From Symbiodinium natans (lineage: Eukaryota; Sar; Dinophyceae; Suessiales; Symbiodiniaceae), in assembly GCA_905221605.1 (NCBI GenBank), contig CAJNDS010002324.1, positions 62,501-126,500 of the forward strand: a stretch of 64,000 nt of DNA, read 5' to 3'. The first letter of the stretch is position 1; each line of letters begins with the position of its first letter. The notes under the pieces are model-generated. The model had not been told where the DNA came from. It searched no databases and saw nothing but the letters and a program-made list of their open reading frames with translations. Positions 44,736-54,490 of this stretch are shown here, piece after piece. The position numbers and the translations under genes were made by a program.

Positions 44736-45617
44736 TGCTTGAGGGCTGCAGGGCTCGGTCTTGGAGAGAGCGTGTTTGAGAGGTCCCGGGTGTTTCGAAG
44801 GTTTTTGGGGCTTCGCCGAAAACTTCTTGGACCGGTTAAGCAACCAGCGCCCTCCCCCTCGGACCCTGCAGTTCTCATCCCTTCCACCCCCTGAAGAACC
44901 CAAACCCCCAAACCCCAAGGCCTCTAAGCACCGAAAACAACGCGGCAACTCCAGCGAACCTTTGCGCCATCCCTTACTTGGCAGCTATATAAGGGTTGGT
45001 TCGCTCTATGCTTCAGAAAGATCGGGTTTAGGGTTTGGGGGTGTCAAATGCTCTTCGTGACACGATTCCAAATGTAGGGGTTTCGGGTTTAGGGCTGAGG
45101 GGTAGACCAGCACCGAACCCTGATTATAGGGTCCTTAAGGGAGGGGGTTCAAGGGTTTTATGTAGCCCAAGGTTTCCCGAAGACTCCTCACTACTCCCCA
45201 AAGCTCCCGAAGCTTCCTTTAGGGTCCCTATGCATCTAACCCCCCAGGAACCCTTCTCCCTAAAGACCCGATACCGCACGTGCTCTTTCGAATCCTAGGC
45301 CAGGGTTTAGTTTAGCGTTTCGGGTTGATTAATCGTATAAACCTTACCCCGAAGCCCTACGACCGAAACGACAACAACAACAACAAGAAAGCTTGCCGCT
45401 CTAAGCCCTGAAGCCTGCAACGGCGAAGCCTTCATGAAGCCCGCAATCTTAGACCAACATCCGTAAAGCCCGGATGCGAAACCCCCCCCCCAACCCCCAA
45501 TCCCTAAACCCTAAACCCTAAACCCTAAACTCAATAGCCCAGAAAGAAACCACGGAAACTTTCCAAAAAAGCACTCAGCAACTCACGTCGAGCTTCAGAC
45601 TGGCGCACAACGCCTCA

Positions 45618-45705
45618 GCCCTAAGCCCTAAGCCCTAAGCCCTAAGCCCTAAACCCTAAACCCTAAACCCTCAGCCCTAAACCCTAAACCCTAAACCCTA
45701 AAGCC
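45618..45705 (-). repeat. CCCTAAG then CCCTAAA array
   Basis: Five CCCTAAG units in a row, followed by about eight CCCTAAA. Another case of a variant forming its own pure run. Confidence 0.9.
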
Positions 45706-45979
45706 TACATATTCGAATACAAACATGATATCATGTCTAAGTATCCATATCTATATATCTTTATATGCATTAATGTACCCATCTTTTCTTCCCTGGTTCC
45801 TTCAATGAGCCCCAGATCTGAAACCCTACAACCTCCAAAAAAGGTCACAAGGTCTTCGAAGACCAGGAACGCTTTCGAGAATATTGCCATACTATCACCA
45901 CAACATTCCCATAGTGTATCATAATGTACAAACAGTAAGAAACCATACTATTACCACAATATTCCCATAATGTAGTATA

Positions 45980-46135
45980 ACGTACTAACAATAATAATCA
46001 TCATCATAATAATATCAATCATCATAATAATCATCATCATGATAATCCCTATTAAGGACTGTTAAGGAAATATTAATCATCATAATAATAATCATCATCA
46101 TAATCAGAAAAATAATCCCTGTTAAGGACTGCTTG
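45980..46135. repeat. ATC/TAA trinucleotide repeat with ~70-bp duplication
   Basis: Imperfect ATC and AAT triplets, plus two copies of AATCCCTRTTAAGGACTG about 75 bp apart. Absent from the matching place in block X copies near 2,800 and 58,800. Confidence 0.85.
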
Positions 46136-46206
46136 CTTTCTACACCCAGGTGGCCTGGGCAGGCAGCGCTCTGCTGGGCATCCGGCCTTGGAGCGAAAAG
46201 ACTTTT

Positions 46207-46285
46207 GGGGGGGTTTAGGGTTTAGGGTTTGGGGTTTAGGGTTTAGGGTTTAGGGTTTAGGGTTTAGGGTTTAGGGTGTAGGGCT
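46207..46285 (+). repeat. (TTTAGGG)n array
   Basis: About ten units. The corresponding place at 2,905-2,940 has only a few. Confidence 0.9.
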
Positions 46286-47721
46286 AGAGAACTGCCTGAA
46301 AACCTTCAACAACATGCACAGCCTTTACGTCCTCGACCCTGAACCTTAAGTCCTGGCTCTTTGAGGACTTGTGCCTGCTGCCATTTTCATGCCTTCAATG
46401 CTGCAAAACCCACCTTTAGACCCGAACAGCCCTAACACCAAACAATCACGAAGACACCCATCTCAATGTTCAGAAAAGGCCCCCCTCCCCACCCCCAGAG
46501 ACCAACAGCTCAATCAAGCCTAATCCCAATGCAGCATGATGTTCAGGCTGCCTTAGTCACGGAGAGCCTTTCGAATCCTTGCGCCTTCAACTCCTCGCGC
46601 CTTCAACCCCTCAAGAACCCAAGCCAGAAGCTTTCCTGAACTAAACATGAACCCTAAACCTTCCCGTCCGAAGCCGCAACACCTTGAACTACGCCTTCAT
46701 GAAGCCCCGTGTGACAGCCCAAGCAAACCCCGAACAACATCCCTAAACTCTGAACCCGAAGCCCCAAAACGCCCTGCAGCCAGTTGTGAAACCCGCAAGC
46801 CATTCAGACGACCCTACTTGGAGCTTCATCGGAAAGTTTAAGACTTACCTGGTCGCCCAGTAGCCACATGATCATCAGGGCACCCTTTTCCTTTTTCATT
46901 TGGGCTACCAAGCCTTGTAGGGTGTCATGTCTTATGACCCGACTTATGGCCCTACTCTCAAGTACCCGAAGGCCCTAACGATCCTAAACCCCTTAAAAAC
47001 CCCTCCCTAAACCCCTTAAAAACCCTCCCTAAACCCTCAACTTAACCCTGAAACTCTACCTGAAAGTATCCAATGAGGCCCCAAGCAAGGCGCCTTCGGG
47101 CTCGCCCCCAGGTGAGCGCAAGGGGCCAGACCTGGAGTTGAACGGATGGGGAGCCGGGGGAAGGGTTAGGGTGTAGAGCCTATAGAGGGTTTACAGGGTT
47201 TCTCTAGGGCTTATGGGGTTTGTAGGGCGTTTTCAAGGCAGCGTTGCAAGCGCTTCGGCAGTTCAGGGAGTTGAGGGCGTTGAGGGGTTCGGGAGTTCAG
47301 GCCTGCATTTGGGGCTTCGGCGGCTTGCAAGTCGACCACTCTAGAAGTTGCTTCGGAGAATGGTCGTTGATAGGCGGGGATCGGGATGTGGGGTCATTGC
47401 CTCCTCTAGCACCCGGCCCCCCTAAAACCTGGAAGCCCCGACGCGTGTCCTGAGAAGCTTCCGCTTCGGCGCTACTACCCCTAAACATGAAACCCTAAAC
47501 CCCCTTAGTACCCCTAAACATGAAACCCCAAAACAACTTAATACCCCTAAACATGAACCCCTAAATCCTAAAAGCTCTTGTTGGGCTTGTGGGGGCGCCT
47601 CGGAAACCCCAGAAAGGGCTTTGCTTCATGAAGCTTGGGGGCTCTCACGATCTTGCAGCTCCCCTGGTAGCCGAAGCCCCTAAACAGTGTACCGTAAACC
47701 CTGTACCCTAAGCCCTGCCCT

Positions 47722-47820
47722 AAACAGTAAACCCTAAACCCTAAACCCTAAACCCTAAACCCTAAACCCTAAACCCTAAACCCTAAACCCTAAACCCTAA
47801 GCCCTAAGCCCTAAACCCTG
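47722..47820 (-). repeat. (CCCTAAA)n array
   Basis: About thirteen units ending in CCCTAAG variants, closing this copy of block X. Confidence 0.9.
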
Positions 47821-48261
47821 AACCTGCGAACCGCCTTAGGTGGCTTCAAGTGGTTCGGGTCCAACGATGTCCAGGCAAGGGGGTGCAGAGGTTTTAGAGG
47901 GTTTCGAGGAGGTGGAGAGTTGGGAGGGTTTAGGGTTTAGGGGGTTTAGAGGCTTTAGGGTTAAGGGGTTTAGGGCTTAGGGGTTTAGAGGGTTTAGAGG
48001 GTGTTGAGGGTTTTTAGGGTTCAGGGCAGTTCAGGGCTTATCAAAACCTGGCGACTTCAGACCTGACCGAGCCGAGGCACCTGTCAAGGATGTTAAGGCA
48101 TCTCCCGCGACCTCGCCGCCACGACCTCGCCATGACCTCGCCCCGACTGCCCGAGAATCCGGAGGACCCGTGGGCACGTGGTGTTGCCACAGTTTGGGGG
48201 GTGGGGGTTCCCAGCCCTTGTGTCAGGCCCCCTCAATGCCTGAATCCTCCGTGTTTATTCG
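47821..48261. other. 3' flank of gene C with telomere-variant text
   Basis: TTTAGGGG-type units at 47,925-48,030, then text also found at 5,085-5,120 and 57,070-57,110 (CCGCGACCTCGCCGCCACGA), then the 3' flank of gene C. Confidence 0.55.
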
Positions 48262-50889
48262 TCAGGATTTAAGAGGGCTGAGGCCGAAACAGAAATTTCC
48301 AGCCCAGGTCCCGAAATCCCAAAGCCCCCTGATTTTCCCGCGTTGCCGTGAGGATGCGCTCTCATTCAACCTCCTCCGCTTACGCTCCTCCAGCAGTGCT
48401 AGCAGGGCGGCGATCCCTTCATGACCTAAGTCGTCGGCCAGCATGAAAGCCGTCTTGCCCATGCTGTCGGCCAGGTCTTTGTCAGCACCGGCCTGCAGCA
48501 ACACTCTCACCGTCTCCAACTGGCCATCTGCAGATGCTATCATCAGAGCCGTACGGCCGCTGTTGTTTCTCATGTCCTTGTCAGCACCGGCCTTCAGCAA
48601 AACTCTTGTAGTCTCTGCATGGCCAGCGGCAGACGCCATCATCAGAGCCGAACAGCCACTGTTGTCGGTCAGGTCCTTATTAGCACCAGCCTTCAGCAAA
48701 ACTCCTGCAGTCTCTTCATGGCCATCTGCAGATGCTATCATCAGGGCCGTGCGTCCAGTGTTGTTGGCCAGGTTCTTGTCAGCACCGGCCTCCAGAAGCA
48801 GACGAGCAAAGCCCACATAATCATCAAACGAGGTGCGTGAAACGAAGAGCTAAGGTCATCAATTTCAAGGCACCCGGAAGAAGGGGTAACAAAGTACTGT
48901 TGATAAAGGCCCCGCGCTTACATTAAAAATATAAAATTACTGACGTCAAAATAATATATACTTTTATATATATATATAGTATATATATATATATATACAT
49001 GAGCGCCTTATTGTTCACTTCGTTCTCGCATTCACGCACTAGTAGTAAAATCACGCGTGTTCGCTTGTATCATTACGACTCATGCGTTCACTTAATCACT
49101 TCGTTGTCTTGTTCTTGTTTCGTACACTGAGCTTCCCAAGATTTGGATTAACATGCCTGACGTCCCACTGCGAAGTTCAGGGCAAGAATTAGCAACCCCC
49201 GAACCCTACTCTAGCAGGCAAGCCCTTGCACTGCGCGAGGCAGCCCTGCCAGCCTCCAGCAGCAGACGGGCTGTTTGCGAATGACCACATTGAGATGCAA
49301 GCATCAAGGCTGTGTTTCCTTCGACGTTGGCCAGGTCTGTGCCGGCGCCAGCCACGAGTAGCGCTCGTGCGACTCGTGCGCTCGCATTGCCTCCCCGAGA
49401 CGCGCGCATCAGAGCCGTTTCGCCCCTGTTGTTGGCCAGGTCTGTGCTTGCACCAGCCTCCAGCAACAAACCCACGTTCTCAAGATGGCCACTCAAAGAT
49501 GCCTCGGCAAGCGGTGTCCGGCCGAAGGCGTCTTCCAAGTTCGGGTCCTGTAGAGGGGACGTTGGGCAGCTAGCTTTAAGGTTTTTTTTTTTGGGGGGGG
49601 GGCGGGGGGGAGGGGCGGCCAACTCCGCAAACACTCCAGGTCCTGTGGCCGCAGCAATATGGACTCGACCTGGAAAGCTGCGACGCAAAGCTGCGAACAG
49701 CATGCTGAACACCAAGTGACTCATCCTAAGGGTCCATGTACCTTATCATTATATACTTGGGCCCCAAAGTTCTTACATAGAGTACTCTATATCAGGCCCA
49801 AGTTTTGGGTTTAAGTAGACCCTGCCTCAGCAGGATCGCGACGTGCGGCGGCGAAATTCAGCTCAACCACGTCGGCATAAGAGGCACTGCGGAAGGGAAG
49901 CCTGAGAATCTGGAGGACCATAGAGGCGTGCAGCTTGGCATGGTCATCCAGTGTGGCTTCCGTTCCATTTAGCAGCAGCCTCTGCCTGAATCGCGGTGGC
50001 ATGCCGTGGCGCTGGTGCAAGCGCTGCTTCAGGGCCTTCACGTTCCTCAGCTCCTCGCCTGGTACTGCCGCCACTTGCTCCCCTGACAGCTGGATCACGC
50101 GCAGCGTCGTGAACAGCATCGTGAACAGGTCTGAGATCTCATCATGACCTCCTTCGATTGCCAGTGTCAAAGCCGTCTTGCCCATGTTGTTGGTCAGGTT
50201 CTGGTTTGCCCCAGCCCGCAGCAACACTCTCACCGTCTCCAACTGCCCATCTGCAGATGCTATCATCAGAGCCGTGCGGCCGCTGTTGTTTCTCATGTCC
50301 ATGTCAGCACCGGCCTCCAGCAACGCTTTGGCCGTATGCGACTGGCGAGTGGCCGACGCTATCATCAGAGCCGTGCGGCCGCTGTTGTTGGTCATGTCTA
50401 TATCAGCACCGGCCTTCAACAAAGCTCTTGTAGTCTCTACATGGCCACTTGCGGATGCTATCATCAGAGCCGTGCGTCCAGTTTTGTTGGCCAGGTTCTT
50501 ATCAGCACCGGCCTCCAGAAGCAGACGAGCAAAGCCCACATAATCATCAAACGAGGTGCGTGAAACGAAGAGCTAAGGTCATCAATTTCAAGGCACCCGG
50601 AAGGCGCGAACTGAGCCTCCCTAAATGTGAACTACACACCGAAGTCAGCAACCCCCAAACCCAAGCCGGCAAAATCCTTGCACTAGGCAGCCCTACCAGC
50701 CTCCAGCAGCAGACGGGCCATCTCCAAATGACCCAAGCGAGATGCAACCATCAAGGCGGTGTTTCCTTCGTTATCGGTCAGGTCTGTGCTTGGTCCATCC
50801 ACGAGCAACGCTCTTGCTCTCTCCAGATGGCCTTGCTCACAGGCTAACATCAGAGGCGTGTAGCCTCTCTTGTCAGGCGGGTCCACCAT
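48262..50889 (-). CDS. ANK-UBL-ANK fusion protein C (five exons)
   Basis: Exons 50,889-50,701, 50,512-49,826, 49,669-49,643 (27-nt microexon), 49,547-49,254 and 48,789-48,262 all join in phase 0 to give 574 residues. Introns are GC-AG (188 bp), GC-AG (156 bp), GA-AG (95 bp) and GC-AG (464 bp). Order of domains: two ankyrin repeats (MVDPPDKRGYTPLMLA), about four more, a ubiquitin-like domain (LRVIQLSGEQVAAVP, PPRFRQRLLLNG), VESILLRPQ, then about seven more ankyrin repeats. In genes A and B the ubiquitin-like domain starts at the ATG; here the upstream ankyrin frame runs into it with no stop (EISDLFTMLFTTLRVIQ). The C-terminus continues past the point where A and B stop, through a 1-nt difference. 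The true first exon may lie upstream of 50,889. Confidence 0.75.
48790..49253 (-). other. Intron 4 of gene C with TA-rich core
   Basis: 464 bp, GC-AG (GGAG|GCTGGCAGGG to CTTCTGGAG|GCCGGT). Its last ~90 bp are identical to the end of intron 1 (50,513-50,603). Contains an interrupted (TA)n run at ~48,957-48,998. Confidence 0.65.
49643..49669 (-). other. 27-nt microexon of gene C
   Basis: VESILLRPQ between a GC-AG and a GA-AG intron, as in genes A and B. Confidence 0.75.
50513..50700 (-). other. Intron 1 of gene C
   Basis: 188 bp, GC-AG (CTGGAG|GCTGGTAGGG to CTTCTGGAG|GCCGGT). The intron end would translate as GFARLLLE, a copy of the preceding exon end (MARLLLE). Confidence 0.65.
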
Positions 50890-51028
50890 TGCAGTGCAAA
50901 ACAGCTGTCAAGCTATATGGAAAAACTTCGAGGGTGAGGGCGATAAAGGGGGATTCAGGGCTCCTATGTTGGGATATGTAGGGTTTGTTCTGTGGAGTTA
51001 TGTAGCTGCATAAGTGTCATCTAAACGC
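50890..51028. other. 5' flank of gene C
   Basis: No similarity to the conserved 5' flanks of A and B, fitting loss of the original promoter and UBL start from the upstream partner of the fusion. No motif recognised. Confidence 0.4.
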
Positions 51029-51144
51029 AAAGTAAACTCCAGAAAGTTGGAACATGGGTTAAGGATGATTCGAGCAGGGATTCCCTTTCATACACCTCTT
51101 GGGGTGTGGGGACAAGGATGTTCCAACTTTTTGGAGTTTTACTG
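51029..51144. mobile_element. 116-bp foldback (MITE-like) element
   Basis: Terminal inverted arms 51,029-51,055 and 51,118-51,144 agree at about 24 of 27 positions (core AGTTGGAACAT / ATGTTCCAACT), with an inner hairpin ACACC-TCTTG-GGTGT. Part of the left flank (CTAAACGYAAAGTA) recurs at ~51,323-51,337. Confidence 0.55.
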
Positions 51145-52440
51145 TAATGCAGATTTCGGAAACCCCCATATCCCCTAAACCCTAAACCCTAAAGGCCCTA
51201 GCCCTAAACCCTAAAGGCCCTAGGCCTAAACCCTCAACCAGATATACATATATATACATATATGTATATATGTGTATGTATGTATGTATGTATATATATA
51301 TATATACATATAGAGGTGTTAGCTAAACGTAAAGTAGGCTGTGTAGACATTTGATGTTCAAGCTGAGCTTGACGCTGAAAATGTCCGACAGACTTGCTCG
51401 ACAACCAAGACTTTCTTGAGGCACAAGCCACCCTAAACCCTAAATAAATCCTAAACCCTTCACCCTAAACCCTGAACCCTAAACCCTAAACCCCGAATCC
51501 TGAGTGCCAACGAAACAACGAAAGCTCGTGACTGGGAGAACTGGCGAGGGGTCGATTGTGCCGGTTTGGGTTTAGGATTCCTTCAGCTTTCTGCGCCTAG
51601 GCTTGCATAGAGAAAAAGTTCGGGTTCTCCCAGGCTGCATGGGCTGCTTGAACATTTCACACACAGGGGCCTATGAGATTAGAGAATTTCTTGGCTATTT
51701 GCATTGCAACTTTACGGAGATGCTGAGGGATCGCATAGGCGGATACATTACATGGCTTAGACAACGTCATCGTCAAACCTGACCCCTTCAGGTGAAGAAG
51801 ATTAGGGTTTAGGTTTTAGGGTTTGTAGGGTGACCCTGGAGTAACCTAGAAATAAACCGGGTGCCCTTTTTTGGCTTTAAGGGGGCTATAGTGGAACCCC
51901 AACCCAAAAAAACAGAAATAAGGGCCTACTCCGGGTCCGAGTACCTACCCGAATTTCGGAAACCACCATTTAACTGAAGCCCGAAGTCTCTACGATAAAC
52001 CCTAAATCCCAAACAAACCCAAATCCCCAACCCAATACCCAAAACCCAAAACCCTAAACCCGAACCCCTGGGGTCCAGAAGCCTTAAACTTTCGAAGGCC
52101 ATTCCCTGCAAAAACATCTAGACCATCACCACCATTCTGAATCAACAAGCCAATAACAAACCCTCAAACCCCACCCAGAGCAGCTCCCCAAACCCTAAAA
52201 CCTAAATACTAACAACCCCCAAGCCCAAAACGCTAAACCCTAAACCCTAAACCCTAAACCCTAAATCCGAAACCCTGCACGCTAAACCTAAACCCTATAA
52301 ACCCAGTCATTAAAACCCTAGGCCCTGACACCACTCCCAACATCCGGCGTGCTGGGCCTGGCGTACAGGGAAAGATGCCCAGTGCCGAACGACGACGAGG
52401 ATGACAAGGCAAAGGGTTTAGCAATTCAGGGTTTAGGGCT
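51145..52440. other. Gene-poor telomere-like sequence
   Basis: Short CCCTAAA and CCCTAAAGG runs (51,175-51,235; 51,430-51,500; 52,225-52,270), TA/TATG microsatellite (51,240-51,312), otherwise unique. No gene. Confidence 0.6.
51240..51312. repeat. TA/TATG microsatellite
   Basis: Alternating ATAT and GTAT tetramers. Confidence 0.9.
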
Positions 52441-52627
52441 TAGGTCAGGGTTTAGGGTTTAGGGTTTAGGGTTTAGGGTTTAGGGTTTAGGGTTTAGGGT
52501 TTAGGGTTTAGGGTTTAGGGTTTAGGGTTTAGGGTTTAGGGTTTAGGGTTTAGGGTTGAAAGGTTTCGGGTTTAGGGTTTAGGGTTTAGGGTTTAGGGTT
52601 TAGGGTTTAGGGTTTAGGGTTTAGGGC
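52441..52627 (+). repeat. (TTTAGGG)n array, two blocks
   Basis: About fifteen perfect units, an interruption containing GAAAGGTTTCGGG, then about nine more. Confidence 0.95.
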
Positions 52628-54490
52628 TCAGGGTTTCGGTGTGAAAGGTGTGGGTTTTGGGATCAGGGCCTATAAGTGTACAGGGATCACAACTAGCCAA
52701 GGAAAAAACCTCAGTCTCTAAGACTACATTTAAACCCTAAACCCGAAACCCGAAACCCGAAACCCTAAACCCTAAACCCTAAACCCTAATCCCTATTTAA
52801 ACCCGAAACCCGAAACAGTAAAGCCCCTGAAGGTGGAGATCATGGGTTCAGGGCTTCGATTTTCGGGTGGTTAAGGGCTTCTCGGGCTGACCTGACAGGT
52901 CCTCATACCTACTAGGGTTTAGGGTTTAGGGTTTAGGGTTTAGGGTTTAGGGTTTAGGGTTTAGGGTTTAGGGTTAGGGTTTAGGGTTTAGGGTTTAGAG
53001 CGTTGAGGGTTAGGTGTATGGTGTCTAGGGTGAATGACGGCTGAGGCCGGGGCGACGTCGCGGAAGCCTTCCTGCTCGGACTCCACTTTTGGCTTTATAG
53101 GGTTTCGGTGTAGACCTGGGCCCTAATCCCTATAGATACACAAAACACACGCAGCCTCAACAACCATGTGAACTCGCAGGGGACGGAAGGGTTAAAGGAG
53201 GGGTACGAGGTTTCGAGCGGGGTACCCTGTGGGTTTCGGGGGACGTGCGGGGGCGCTGTACTAAACCCCACGCGGGCCTTTTGCATCCAACACAGCGACA
53301 TTTTAAAGCCCCGAACACCCACAACTAAGAAGTCCAAACACGAAAGCCTTGAACAAAGAAGACTTGTTTAAACCCTAGACCCTCAAGCCCTAAAGCCCTG
53401 AACACGAAACCGAAAACCCTCAACACTAAACCCTGAACCCTAAACACGACACCCACTCTGCCCAACCCTATACTCAGAACCCCTCTGTGGTACCCTAAAC
53501 TGTACCTCAAGAACCCAAAACCTACTTTTGTGTAGGCTCTTCTTCTCACCCCCTTATCGAATTCTTACAGAACTACCTTTTTGTGTAGGTTCTTTTTTTC
53601 AATTCCCTTATAGAATTCTGCGGGAACCTACCAAAAAAAGTAGGTTTGGGGTTCCTAAGGATAAGGAATGTACCAACATCAGGACCGCGTAGTCCTAAAC
53701 CCAAACGGTTAGGGTTTAGGGTTTAGGCCCTCCCCCCTCCCCCGCCCCCATAGGCAGATAGGAGACCATCATTTAGACCAAGCCCCGCGTGAATCTCTTA
53801 AACTCGAAGCCCCGCAGGAGCCCCAAACCCTAAACCCTAAACCCCAAACCCCAAACCCCAAACCCCAAACTCCAAACCCCAAACCCTGAACCTTTAAACC
53901 CTAAACCTCACCCGCTCCTGCTCTTCCAGGCGCCGCCACCGCCTCCCAGGTCGCGTCGAACCCGGAGTAAGGGCAGCAACGAGAAGGTTTAGGGTTTAGG
54001 GTTTGGGGTTTAGGGTTTAGGGTTCAGGGTTTGGGGTTCAGGGGTTTAGGGGTTTAGGGGTCTGGGGTTTGGGGTCGAGGGTGCTAGGCTGCCCACTAAC
54101 GTAGGATTTCCAAGGTGCCCTTTTGGGTTTATGAGGGAACCTGAAACCTCATGCGCCCTTTGCGCAAGTCTGCAAGCGACCAAGAGGCGAAGGAGAAGCA
54201 ACATCTTCAGAATGGCATACAATTGGCATACATGATACAGTAGCTCAACGCTACAATATGATAAAACCCAAAACCCCAAAACCCCAAACCCCAAACCCCA
54301 AACCCTAAACCCTAAACCCTAAACCCTAAACCCTAAATAGTTACTGCCATCCCAAATCCGTCATCCTCACCTCCGAGGGGGTTGGATGATCTTGGGGGGG
54401 GGCCTTTCTTTCGGGGCATCCCGCATAAAACTATCGCCATCCAACGGCCCATCTTCAACCTACGAGGCCCAACAAGGGTTCAGGGTTTTT
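52628..54490. other. Gene-poor region with many short telomere-variant runs
   Basis: CCCGAAA x3 then CCCTAAA x4 (52,735-52,790), TTTAGGG (52,914-53,003), CCCCAAA x~6 (53,830-53,885), TTTAGGG/TTTGGGG (53,985-54,075), CCCCAAA then CCCTAAA (54,268-54,340). A ~52-bp imperfect tandem dimer lies at 53,521-53,630. Frames here are short and unsupported. Confidence 0.65.

Larger units (their letters stand above)
42884..47820. other. Diverged copy of block X
   Basis: 42,884-43,390 matches 1-590; 45,300-45,620 matches ~1,740-1,975; 45,710-46,170 matches ~2,690-2,870; 46,190-47,700 matches ~2,885-4,260. Between 43,400 and 45,300 it has its own insert with a CT tract, a minisatellite and a hairpin. No gene supported; long frames inside the minisatellite (minus 43,745-44,309) are repeat translations. 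Confidence 0.65.
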
